Shown piece by piece: positions 28,372-36,082 of a stretch of 64,000 bases of DNA. Under the pieces are notes generated by a model, which ran no database searches, had not been told where the DNA came from, and saw nothing but the letters and a program-made list of their open reading frames with translations. A program made the position numbers and the translations under genes. Every line of letters begins with the position of its first letter. Positions within the stretch are counted from its first letter, which is position 1. Origin of the DNA: a bacterium endosymbiont of Escarpia laminata (GTDB lineage Bacteria > Pseudomonadota > Gammaproteobacteria > Chromatiales > Chromatiaceae); NCBI GenBank assembly GCA_003660235.1, contig QGON01000068.1, positions 1-64,000 of the forward strand, in the 5' to 3' direction.

Positions 28372-28394
28372 GAAAAGAAGGAACAAATAGCAGC

Positions 28395-28805
28395 GTGAAA
28401 GAGTTTCTCTGGCCTGTCAGGGTCTATTACGAAGACACCGACTCCGGGGGCGTGGTCTATTACGCCAACTACCTGAAGTTTATGGAACGGACCCGTACCG
28501 AGTGGCTGCGTAGCCTCGGTTTTGAGCAGGATCGGATGTTGCAGCAGGATGGGGTCATCTTCGCGGTCAGCCAGGTGGAAATCAGCTATCATCGGCCTGC
28601 AGGATTCAACGATGCGCTGGAGGTCAGTGCGCAGATAGCGCGCAAGGGCCGGGTCAGTCTGACCTTTTATCAGGAAGTCAGGCGCCCATCAGATAACGCC
28701 CTATTGGTCAGTGGACGGATAAAAGTGGCCTGCGTGGATGCGGCCAGGATGCGTCCTGCTCCGATTCCGGAGAACTTATTCAAGGAGATAGCGGATGTCG
28801 AGTGA
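28395..28805 (+). CDS. ybgC: Acyl-CoA thioesterase YbgC
   Basis: YbgC is a hot-dog fold thioesterase of the Tol-Pal operon. The catalytic motif region YYEDTDSGGVVYYANYLKF holds the conserved Asp; the 136 residues are normal. GTG start at 28395 with AAGGA about a dozen bases upstream. It overlaps tolQ by 11 bases. The thioester substrate is not settled for the family; a link to phospholipid metabolism has been proposed. Confidence 0.94.
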   Translation: MKEFLWPVRVYYEDTDSGGVVYYANYLKFMERTRTEWLRSLGFEQDRMLQQDGVIFAVSQVEISYHRPAGFNDALEVSAQIARKGRVSLTFYQEVRRPSDNALLVSGRIKVACVDAARMRPAPIPENLFKEIADVE

Positions 28806-29469
28806 TCTCTCTTACGCACAGCTGATATTAAATGCCAGTCCGGTTGTTCAGTTCGTTATCGCAGTACTGATTTTCGCTTCTATCAGCTCCTGGACCATGA
28901 TCTTCGATCGGGCCAGGGTGTTGCGCCGCGCCAAACGGACTGCGGAGGATTTCGAGGAGCGATTCTGGTCGGGGGGCGACTTGGGAGAACTCTACCGCCA
29001 GATAGAACGGGAAGGTACGGGGCAATCTGGCATGGCGGCGATTTTCCGCGCCGGATTTCGCGAGTTTGCCCGTTTGCGCACAAAAGAGCAGATCGAGCCG
29101 ATGGCGGTTGTTCAAGGGGCGCAGCGCTCCATGCGCGTGGCCTTGAGTCGCGAGCTGGACGATCTGGAACTCCATCTGTCAATGCTTGCCACCGTAGGTT
29201 CGACCAGCCCCTATGTCGGACTCTTCGGGACCGTGTGGGGCATCATGAACTCCTTCCATGCCTTGGGAAATGTGAAACAGGCAACGCTCGCCCTGGTCGC
29301 ACCCGGCATTGCCGAGGCATTGATCGCCACTGCCTTCGGACTCTTTGCCGCAATCCCGGCTGTGGTCGCCTATAACAAATACTCCAATGAAGTAGAGCGG
29401 CTCAACAACCGCTATGACGATTTTCTTGAGGAGTTCTCCACCATCCTGCAACGGCAGGCACATGGTTAG
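28795..29469 (+). CDS. tolQ: Tol-Pal proton channel subunit TolQ
   Basis: TolQ, with TolR, forms the proton-driven motor of the Tol-Pal system that tightens the outer membrane at division sites. Three helices are visible: about residues 15-38 (VVQFVIAVLIFASISSW), and the later pair with VGSTSPYVGLFGTVWGIM and ALIATAFGLFAAIPAVVAYN. The length is 224 residues. AAGGAG stands just before its ATG. Instead of the usual tight junction with tolR, a 99-base gap holding a strong inverted repeat follows. Confidence 0.96.
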   Translation: MSSDLSYAQLILNASPVVQFVIAVLIFASISSWTMIFDRARVLRRAKRTAEDFEERFWSGGDLGELYRQIEREGTGQSGMAAIFRAGFREFARLRTKEQIEPMAVVQGAQRSMRVALSRELDDLELHLSMLATVGSTSPYVGLFGTVWGIMNSFHALGNVKQATLALVAPGIAEALIATAFGLFAAIPAVVAYNKYSNEVERLNNRYDDFLEEFSTILQRQAHG

Positions 29470-29484
29470 ACAGGACCAAGGGGC

Positions 29485-29537
29485 AAGGGCCGAGGGCCAA
29501 GAAAAACCCCACAACCAAACCTTGGCCCTCGGCCCTT
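29485..29537. repeat. 17-bp inverted repeat between tolQ and tolR
   Basis: AAGGGCCGAGGGCCAAG (29485-29501) is matched exactly in reverse complement at 29521-29537, across a 19-base loop. The right arm continues into a second copy of TTGGCCCTCGGCCC, so it also contains a 14-base tandem duplication. The hairpin ends 31 bases before the tolR ATG. It looks like a dispersed extragenic repeat inserted in an essential operon; it has no T-run. Confidence 0.75.
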
Positions 29538-29568
29538 GGCCCTCGGCCCTACCACCTCAGGTGGCAAA

Positions 29569-29994
29569 ATGAGTCGTCAACGGCAGCGCCGCCGTCCCAT
29601 GTCTGAGATCAACGTCGTGCCCTATATCGACGTGATGTTGGTGTTGTTGGTGATCTTCATGGTGACCGCGCCTATGTTGACACAAGGCGTAAAGGTGGAG
29701 TTGCCCCAGGGGGACGTGGAGCCGTTGCCTGCCCAGTCAGATGACCCGGTGGTGGTCACGATTAACCAAACCGGTGAATTCTTCATCGATATTGGTGCCG
29801 ACAAGGGAAATCCGGTGGATGCTGAGACACTGGTGGCGCGGGTTCGGGCGGTACTCAAATATAAGCCGAAAACACCAATTTTGGTGCGTGGTGATGCAGG
29901 TGTTGAATATGGCCGGGTTGTAGAAGCGATGGTGCTGCTGCAGGCGGGTGGTGCCTCAAGTGTCGGCCTGATAACCGAGCCGCCGGAGCACTGA
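29569..29994 (+). CDS. tolR: Tol-Pal energiser subunit TolR
   Basis: TolR is the 141-residue partner of TolQ: a basic N-terminus (MSRQRQRRRPMSEINVV), one helix with the conserved proton-path Asp (VPYIDVMLVLLVIFMV), and a periplasmic domain. I start at ATG 29569, preceded by AGGTGG; the open frame runs 11 codons further up, but those codons are part of the inverted repeat. Four bases separate it from tolA. Confidence 0.95.
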   Translation: MSRQRQRRRPMSEINVVPYIDVMLVLLVIFMVTAPMLTQGVKVELPQGDVEPLPAQSDDPVVVTINQTGEFFIDIGADKGNPVDAETLVARVRAVLKYKPKTPILVRGDAGVEYGRVVEAMVLLQAGGASSVGLITEPPEH

Positions 29995-29998
29995 ATCG

Positions 29999-30916
29999 AT
30001 GTTCAGTGTAGTACGGCGCAATCCCATTTCGATCATTCTGGCGGTGATACTGCATCTTCTGATCGGCTTTTTTCTGCTGTTTGGCATGGAGTGGTCACCT
30101 GCGCCTGAGCTGCCTAAGGCACAGGCGCCGATCGTTCAGGCGCGGGTGGTGGATGCCTCCAGAGTCGAAGCTGAACTGAAGAAGATCAAACAGGCGGAAG
30201 AGAAGGAAAAATCAGTCAAATTGGCGGCCCTGCGCAAAGAGGAGAAGCGTCTGGCAGAGATCAAGCGCAAGCAGGCAGCAGAGAAGAAAAGGCTTCTGAC
30301 GCTGGAGAAAAAGCGTAAGACCAGAGAGAAAGAAGAAGCTAAACGTAAAGCGACTGTAAAAAAGAAACAGGAAGCTGAAAAACGGAAACAGGCGAAACTG
30401 AAAAAAGAGCAGGCGGCACTGGCGGAAAAACGCAAGACAGAGGCAAAGCGTAAAGCGGCAGAGAAGAGAAAACGCGAGCAGGCCGAAGCGAAACGCAAAG
30501 CGGCTGAGAAGAAGAAACAGGCGAAGTTAGAAGCCAAACGCAAGACCGAGGCAAAGCGTAAAGCCGCGATTGCGGCCCAGCAGGCTCGCGAGCAAGAGCT
30601 GCAGGCCCAGCTTGTTGCCGAACAAAACTCCCGCGAAATCAGTCGCTTTAAGATCGCCATTCGTCAGCAGATAGAACGCAACTGGCTACGACCGCCGAAT
30701 AGTGCTGAAGGGCTCTCCTGCACCGTGCGTGTTCGACTGATTCCCGGTGGCGATGTGATGCCCGGCAGTGTCAGAATCATCAAGAGCAGCGGTAACGCCG
30801 CTTTTGATCGCTCAGTGGAGACCGCTGTCTATAAGGCTGCACCACTACCGGTACCCAGTGGTGGTCTGTTTAATTCGTTGCGTGATCTGAGGCTGGAGTT
30901 CAGGTCCGAGAGGTAG
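29999..30916 (+). CDS. tolA: Tol-Pal membrane-spanning protein TolA
   Basis: TolA links the TolQR motor to Pal and TolB across the periplasm. The 305 residues show an N-terminal anchor (about residues 10-32, ISIILAVILHLLIGFFLLF), a long helical rod rich in Lys, Ala and Glu (about 60-205, repeated KRKAAEKKKQ-like units), and a C-terminal domain III with VRVRLIPGGDVMPGSVRII. Length and order fit TolA. The rod repeats make the coding DNA purine-rich, which creates long open frames on the other strand that are not genes. Confidence 0.94.
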   Translation: MFSVVRRNPISIILAVILHLLIGFFLLFGMEWSPAPELPKAQAPIVQARVVDASRVEAELKKIKQAEEKEKSVKLAALRKEEKRLAEIKRKQAAEKKRLLTLEKKRKTREKEEAKRKATVKKKQEAEKRKQAKLKKEQAALAEKRKTEAKRKAAEKRKREQAEAKRKAAEKKKQAKLEAKRKTEAKRKAAIAAQQAREQELQAQLVAEQNSREISRFKIAIRQQIERNWLRPPNSAEGLSCTVRVRLIPGGDVMPGSVRIIKSSGNAAFDRSVETAVYKAAPLPVPSGGLFNSLRDLRLEFRSER

Positions 30917-31018
30917 ATCAGCTCGTTATGAGATGGAAATTCTTTGCGGTAGTCTGGGGAGTTGGCATACTCTGCATACCCAACCACTGTTCATTTAGAT
31001 TTTATCGTTGATGATTAT

Positions 31019-32317
31019 ATGAAATATCTGTTGTTGATTCTTTTTCTGGCCCTCTCCTGGCAGCCGGCTGCGAATGCCGAATTGACCATTGAGATCACCG
31101 AGGGGGTGGAGGGCGCGCTTCCCATTGCTGTCGTGCCTTTTCGCTGGCAAGGCAAAACACAAACCACGCCCCGGGAGGACGTTTCGGCGATCATCCAGGC
31201 GGATCTGCACCGCAGCGGCCGTTTCAAGACGCTCCCCCGTAACGACATGCTCGCCAAACCTGCGAGTGGCGCCGAGGTGGAGTTCAAGGATTGGCGGGTG
31301 CTGGGCGTGGAGAACCTGGTCGTTGGACAGATTCAGCCCAACGGCAGTAAAGGCTTTATTATCCGCTTTCAGCTCTTCGATGTCTTTCGGGGCGAACAGC
31401 TGACTGGCTACAGCATCCCCACCACGGCGGGAAATCTGCGTACCACAGCCCACCATATTGCCGATCTTATCTATGAACAGCTGATCGGTGTTCCTGGTGC
31501 GTTCGCCACTCGGGTGGCCTACATTACCTCCATTACTGAAGGGGGGAACACACGGATAGACCTGCGGATTGCCGACGCGGATGGTCACAGTCCCGAGACC
31601 ATCGTCAGTTCGGATGTGCCGCTGATGTCACCTGCCTGGTCACCTGATGGCCGCAAAATCGCTTATGCCTCCTCCGAAAAAGGGAGTTGGGGAATCTATA
31701 TACAGGAGGTTTATACGGGACGTCGTCAAAAGGTTACCGCCTTCAAGGGCATCAACAGCGCTCCCGCCTGGTCACCTGATGGACGTAAACTGGCCATGAC
31801 GCTCTCGAAGGACGGTAACCCGGACATCTTCGTGTTTGATATGACGACCCGCAAACTACGTCCGATCACCCGCCACTATGCCATCGATACCGAACCTTCC
31901 TGGTCACCGGATGGTCGTCATCTGGTCTTTACTTCAGACCGTGGTGGCAAACCGCAGATCTATCGGGTTCCCTCTTTTGGCGGCAAGGCGGAACGGGTCA
32001 CATTTCAGAATGCCTATAATGCCAGAGCCTCCTACTCTCCTGACGGTAAATTGCTGACGCTGGTAACCCGTGAGGATGGACGCTATCGTATCGCGGTGCT
32101 TGATTTGGCATCTGGTGTCATGCAGGTGCTGAGTCGGGGCGATCTTGATGAATCTCCCAGTTTCGCCCCGAACGGCAGCATGATAATTTACGCCACCAAA
32201 GCGGGGCGGCGGAGTGTGCTTGCGGCGGTCTCTGTCGACGGACGTGTGCGGCAGAAACTTGCGCTGCACGAGGGTGATGTGCGAGAGCCGGTCTGGTCCC
32301 CCCTGCAAAAAAAATGA
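31019..32317 (+). CDS. tolB: Tol-Pal periplasmic beta-propeller TolB
   Basis: TolB is the soluble periplasmic protein that cycles between TolA and Pal. I start at ATG 31019, which gives a clean signal peptide (MKYLLLILFLALSWQPAANA); the frame is open 19 codons further up. An N-terminal TolA-binding domain (about residues 25-165) precedes a six-bladed propeller of WD40-like PD40 repeats, with the recurring AWSPDGRK-type motif. At 432 residues it matches the family. A 102-base gap separates it from tolA. Confidence 0.96.
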   Translation: MKYLLLILFLALSWQPAANAELTIEITEGVEGALPIAVVPFRWQGKTQTTPREDVSAIIQADLHRSGRFKTLPRNDMLAKPASGAEVEFKDWRVLGVENLVVGQIQPNGSKGFIIRFQLFDVFRGEQLTGYSIPTTAGNLRTTAHHIADLIYEQLIGVPGAFATRVAYITSITEGGNTRIDLRIADADGHSPETIVSSDVPLMSPAWSPDGRKIAYASSEKGSWGIYIQEVYTGRRQKVTAFKGINSAPAWSPDGRKLAMTLSKDGNPDIFVFDMTTRKLRPITRHYAIDTEPSWSPDGRHLVFTSDRGGKPQIYRVPSFGGKAERVTFQNAYNARASYSPDGKLLTLVTREDGRYRIAVLDLASGVMQVLSRGDLDESPSFAPNGSMIIYATKAGRRSVLAAVSVDGRVRQKLALHEGDVREPVWSPLQKK

Positions 32318-32373
32318 ATTATTTGTCTGGCTTTTGATTTTTATTTCCAAGCTGGAAATCGAGGAGAAACAAA

Positions 32374-32931
32374 ATGTTTACAATCTTGACCCGCTGGGTG
32401 CCCATAACCCTCTGTCTGTTAATCTTTGCAGGTTGCTCCTCCTCCCCTACAAAAGAGGGCGAGCAGGAGGGAGCCGAAGTCACCGAACAGTCTACCGGCG
32501 CATCCGGTACCTATGAAGGAACGGAGGGGGCTGGAGCCACCACCAGTGCCGCCAGCGAGGCAGGTTCCTGGAGCGGTGATCCACTGGACGATCCCTATAG
32601 TCTCCTGGCGACCCGTATTCTCTACTTCGATTTTGACCAGAGCAGCATCGGCATGGATAACCGGGAGATAATTCGCGCCCACGCCGAGTATCTTGCAAGC
32701 AATCCTCATGTCAGTGTCAGGTTGGAAGGCCATGCAGATGAGCGTGGTACCCGCGAATACAATCTGGGCCTGGGGGAACGCCGCGCCAATGCGGTGCGCA
32801 GTCTGCTGATGGCCGAGGGTGTTGCTGACAACCAGATCATCGTCATCAGCTATGGCGAAGAACGTCCGGTATCCATGATGAACAATGAAGAATCCTGGGC
32901 GCTGAACCGACGCGTGGAACTGGTCTACTGA
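32374..32931 (+). CDS. pal: Peptidoglycan-associated lipoprotein Pal
   Basis: Pal is an outer-membrane lipoprotein that binds peptidoglycan non-covalently. The lipobox IFAGC places lipidated Cys21; a Ser/Gly/Glu-rich linker of about 60 residues follows, then an OmpA-like domain (about 80-185) with LYFDFDQSSI, the peptidoglycan-binding EGHADERGTREYN and GERRANAVRSLL. GGAG lies before the ATG. The 185 residues are normal. One base separates it from cpoB. Confidence 0.96.
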   Translation: MFTILTRWVPITLCLLIFAGCSSSPTKEGEQEGAEVTEQSTGASGTYEGTEGAGATTSAASEAGSWSGDPLDDPYSLLATRILYFDFDQSSIGMDNREIIRAHAEYLASNPHVSVRLEGHADERGTREYNLGLGERRANAVRSLLMAEGVADNQIIVISYGEERPVSMMNNEESWALNRRVELVY

Positions 32932-32932
32932 G

Positions 32933-33769
32933 ATGAAGAAGCTTTCTTTGGCACTGGTTATGACAGTGGCGCTGATGAGCGCACAGGCTGTTTCAGCTGA
33001 AAAAAAACCTGTCACGGCTGGGACTCCCAATTTGGAACAGCGCCTTGGGCGGCTGGAACGGATCCTGCGGAACCAGAGTCTGGCAGATATCATCCTCCAG
33101 CTGCAGCAGTTACAGCAGGAGGTACAACAATTACGTGGCGAGGTGGAGTTACAAAAGCATTCGATGGATGCCATGAGTCGCCGCCAGCGCGATCTCTATC
33201 TCGATATTGACCAGCGACTCTCCCGCATGAGTCGTTCGACTGCTGTTTCCAGTGGTCCGGCACCGGTTGTCGACCTGACGGGCAGTGGTGCCGCAGCCGC
33301 AAAACAGAGTGTGCCGACTACTGAAAAAACAAGTGGTGTAAAGCCGACTGCGGCAGTGACACCGACTGTCTCAATCGACTCTAAAAAAGAGTCGGCAGCC
33401 TATCAGAAGGCGTTCAACCTGCTCAAGCAAGGGCGTTATAAGGAATCGATTGTCGCCTTTCGTTCTTTTCTCAAGAAGTTTCCCGGTGGCAGCTATGAGG
33501 ACAACGCCCAATACTGGTTGGGTGAGGCAAGTTACGTCAGTCGTGATTTCGACATTGCCTTGAGTGAATTCACAAAGGTGATTAAACACTATCCCGACAG
33601 CGCCAAGGTACCGGGGGCCATGCTCAAGAGTGGTTATATACACTATGAGAAGCGTGCCTGGACAACGGCCCGGGATCTGTTCGAACGGTTGAAGAAGCAG
33701 TATTCCGGTACAACCGAGGCGCGCCTTGCAGCAAACCGTCTGGATCGAATGTTCAAAGAGGGCCATTGA
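32933..33769 (+). CDS. cpoB: Cell division coordinator CpoB (YbgF)
   Basis: CpoB is a periplasmic protein that links Tol energy state to PBP1B-driven septal peptidoglycan synthesis. A signal peptide (about residues 1-21) precedes a trimerising coiled coil (about 30-75, LQQLQQEVQQLRGEVEL), a Pro/Thr-rich linker and three TPR units (about 150-270; AYQKAFNLLKQGRYKESIVA and two more). It has 278 residues. It overlaps queE by one base. Confidence 0.94.
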   Translation: MKKLSLALVMTVALMSAQAVSAEKKPVTAGTPNLEQRLGRLERILRNQSLADIILQLQQLQQEVQQLRGEVELQKHSMDAMSRRQRDLYLDIDQRLSRMSRSTAVSSGPAPVVDLTGSGAAAAKQSVPTTEKTSGVKPTAAVTPTVSIDSKKESAAYQKAFNLLKQGRYKESIVAFRSFLKKFPGGSYEDNAQYWLGEASYVSRDFDIALSEFTKVIKHYPDSAKVPGAMLKSGYIHYEKRAWTTARDLFERLKKQYSGTTEARLAANRLDRMFKEGH

Positions 33770-34425
33770 TGGCCACAGCAGCACCGTTACGGCTGCGCAT
33801 TACCGAGATCTTCCACTCCCTGCAGGGCGAAAGTCGCAGCAGTGGCTTTCCCACCGTCTTTGTCCGGCTCACCGGTTGTCCGCTTCGCTGCAGCTATTGC
33901 GATACGGAGTATGCCTTCACGGGTGGAGAGTGGTGGGATCTTCCCGCGATTCTTTCTGAAGTCGAAGCCTATCAACCCCACTATGTCTGTGTGACCGGCG
34001 GAGAGCCGTTGTCACAAAAAGGGACTTTTCTGCTGCTGACTGCGCTCTGTGATGCCGGATATCGGGTCTCACTCGAGACCAGTGGTGCGCTCGATATCTC
34101 TCAGGTGGACAGACGCGTCTCCAGGATAGTGGATCTCAAGACACCGGGTTCCGCTGAATCGGCGAAAAATAACTATGCCAATATTGATCTACTGACAGCC
34201 AATGATCAGATGAAATTCGTCATCTGTGATGAAGCGGATTATCTATGGAGTTGCGAGCAACTTGTGAAGTATGCGCTGACTGAACGCTGCGAAGTGCTCT
34301 TCTCGCCAGTACACGGCAGGCAGGATGCAGCCGCACTGGCTGAGTGGATTCTACGTGACAGGTTGACTGTACGCTTCCAGTTGCAACTGCATAAAATCCT
34401 ATGGGGCAAACAGCCGGGATGTTAA
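33769..34425 (+). CDS. queE: 7-carboxy-7-deazaguanine synthase QueE
   Basis: QueE is the radical SAM enzyme that makes 7-carboxy-7-deazaguanine on the way to queuosine. The CxxxCxxC cluster is Cys37, Cys41 and Cys44 ([12 protein letters not shown]), with the SAM-binding TGGEPL motif later. The protein has 218 residues from ATG 33769, which overlaps the cpoB stop (TGATG); a TTG one codon earlier is less likely. A GAGG site lies upstream. Its gene end overlaps queC. Confidence 0.94.
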   Translation: MATAAPLRLRITEIFHSLQGESRSSGFPTVFVRLTGCPLRCSYCDTEYAFTGGEWWDLPAILSEVEAYQPHYVCVTGGEPLSQKGTFLLLTALCDAGYRVSLETSGALDISQVDRRVSRIVDLKTPGSAESAKNNYANIDLLTANDQMKFVICDEADYLWSCEQLVKYALTERCEVLFSPVHGRQDAAALAEWILRDRLTVRFQLQLHKILWGKQPGC

Positions 34426-35099
34426 AGACAAAGAAGGCTGTTATTTTACTTTCAGGCGGACTCGATTCCGCCACTGTTCTTGCCATCGCTCAGCAGCAGG
34501 GCTATACCTGCCATGCATTGAGTATGGAATATGGACAGCGGCATATGGCGGAGTTGGGCGCGGCAAGGCGGGTGGCACAATCACTAAATGCCGCCGAGCA
34601 CAAAATGGTTCGAATCGGGTTGGAGACGATAGGAGGCTCAGCGCTCACTGACAGTGCCATCCCGGTGCCGGATCATGCGGAGGAGGGTATACCCGTTACC
34701 TATGTGCCTGCCCGCAATACAGTGTTTCTCTCCCTGGCACTGGGTTGGGCTGAAGTGTTATGTGCACAGGATATCTTTATCGGCGTCAATGCGGTCGACT
34801 ACTCCGGCTACCCGGATTGCCGACCGGAATTTATCCACTCATTCGAGCAACTTGCCAATCTTGCCACCAAAGCGGGGGTTGAGGGAAAGCAGTTCAAAGT
34901 TCACACACCATTGATCGATATGAGCAAAGCGGAGATTATCTCTACCGGCATCCGTCTTGGCGTGGACTATAACCTTACGATCTCCTGCTATCAGGCAGAT
35001 CCTGAGGGCCGTGCCTGTGGGGTTTGCGACTCATGCCGCCTGCGGGCCAAAGGATTTCAGGATGCGGCTATTGACGATCCAACATCTTATCGGTGCTGA
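34419..35099 (+). CDS. queC: 7-cyano-7-deazaguanine synthase QueC
   Basis: QueC turns the QueE product into preQ0 using ATP and ammonia. The N-terminal PP-loop is [14 protein letters not shown], and the C-terminal zinc site comprises the cysteines in [14 protein letters not shown] plus an upstream Cys (SCYQADPEG). I start at ATG 34419 (MLKTKKAV, 226 residues), overlapping the queE stop by seven bases; an in-frame ATG at 34401 would add six residues. It ends the yebC-to-queC block. Confidence 0.95.
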   Translation: MLKTKKAVILLSGGLDSATVLAIAQQQGYTCHALSMEYGQRHMAELGAARRVAQSLNAAEHKMVRIGLETIGGSALTDSAIPVPDHAEEGIPVTYVPARNTVFLSLALGWAEVLCAQDIFIGVNAVDYSGYPDCRPEFIHSFEQLANLATKAGVEGKQFKVHTPLIDMSKAEIISTGIRLGVDYNLTISCYQADPEGRACGVCDSCRLRAKGFQDAAIDDPTSYRC

Positions 35100-35412
35100 A
35101 CAGTGCCGACGTTTTCATGCGTCGAAATAGCCGATAGAATATCTTGGCTCTGCACCAAAAGCCTGTTTCCCGGGGTGATTTGTCTAACCGCAAAGTACGC
35201 TAAGTCACTGTTTTTCAGCGTATTCACCAATCGACGTTGTGACGATCAGCTTTACTTTGCGCGCTTTGCGTACTTTTCGGTTACCAAAGGCCATCTACAC
35301 GGAACAAGGCGTTGTGGAACAGTAAGCTTATGCAGAGCCAATTAAAATATTGGCTACATAGCGTCCATCCTGATAGTCATGGCGCTGAAAAAGCATTAAT
35401 ACACGTACCTTT
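35100..35412. other. queC-phosphatase spacer
   Basis: This 313-base gap contains the inverted repeat at 35186-35282 and otherwise no convincing gene. Its last 70 bases are A+T-rich and may hold the promoter of the phosphatase, though no good -35/-10 pair stands out. Confidence 0.4.
35186..35282. repeat. Inverted repeat with AACCGCAAAGTACGC ends
   Basis: AACCGCAAAGTACGC at 35186-35200 faces GCGTACTTTTCGGTT at 35268-35282, an imperfect reverse complement (14 of 15), and CTAAG/CTTTG words extend the pairing inward. The 97-base unit contains no open frame. It has the shape of a miniature dispersed repeat; short words of the type CGCAAAGxACGC recur in intergenic DNA of many gammaproteobacteria. 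Confidence 0.6.
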
Positions 35413-35934
35413 ATGGCTATGAGATTTCAAATGTTTGGTAGAAAACCGAAAATCGAAGCGGCAGTCAAAGTACTTTTTGTCTGCATGGGCAATATCTGCC
35501 GCTCCCCAACTGCACAGGGTGTTTTTCGTGCACTGGTCGAAAAGGAGGGGCTGGCTCACCTGATAGCCACGGATTCAGCCGGTACTATCGATTTTCATAT
35601 TGGTGGCAAACCGGATCGCAGAGCTCAGCAGACTGCCCTAAATCGGGATGTCGATCTGAGTGATCTGCGGGCACGCCAAGCGGTGCCGGAAGATTTTGAG
35701 CAGTTTGACTATATTCTCGCTATGGACCGGTCAAATTATGAGGACCTGATGATGCTTTGCCCACCGGGTCTGGAAGAGAAACTCCACCTTTTTCTCGACT
35801 TTGCCCCTCATCTGGAAGTCAGGGAAGTTCCTGACCCTTATTACGGTGGTCCCGCTGGGTTTGAAAAGGTCTTCGATCTGGTGGAAGCGGCTTCTATCGG
35901 GCTGCTGAGCAGGATCAAAGAACGAAACCTGTAG
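35413..35934 (+). CDS. Low-molecular-weight protein tyrosine phosphatase
   Basis: The 173-residue protein carries the signature loop CMGNICRSPT with nucleophile Cys24 and Arg30, and the later VPDPYYGG loop with the general acid Asp. The family dephosphorylates tyrosine in proteins, often tied to exopolysaccharide control, though targets here are unknown. About 17 residues precede the first strand, more than usual, so a start at a later ATG (codon 3 or 7) is possible. In Pseudomonas the homologue lies between kdsB and murB-rne; here it lies before rne with murB absent. Confidence 0.9.
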   Translation: MAMRFQMFGRKPKIEAAVKVLFVCMGNICRSPTAQGVFRALVEKEGLAHLIATDSAGTIDFHIGGKPDRRAQQTALNRDVDLSDLRARQAVPEDFEQFDYILAMDRSNYEDLMMLCPPGLEEKLHLFLDFAPHLEVREVPDPYYGGPAGFEKVFDLVEAASIGLLSRIKERNL

Positions 35935-35973
35935 ACCAAGTCAACATCAGTGTCGATGACCCATCGTAGGTCT

Positions 35974-36044
35974 GATCAAGCGGAGCGGATCCGGCATGTG
36001 TTGCTTTTTTATAGCGCGTTTTGCCTGATCCGCTACGCTTGATC
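35974..36044. repeat. 23-bp imperfect inverted repeat before rne end
   Basis: The arms at 35974-35996 and 36022-36044 agree in 21 of 23 positions when paired; the core word is AGCGGATC with flanking GATCAAGCG. A T-run lies in the loop. It separates two convergent genes (phosphatase and rne) and may serve as a two-way transcription stop or be a dispersed repeat. A smaller GCCTG/CAGGC hairpin follows at 36047-36060. Confidence 0.65.
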
Positions 36045-36082
36045 CAGCCTGCAATCAGGCGGATCAGCGCACGGAATATTAT

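Noticed and set aside
30136-30660. 174-codon minus-strand frame across tolA
   Set aside because: It is the antisense of the Lys/Ala/Glu rod repeats, rich in Ser, Phe and Arg, without start signals.
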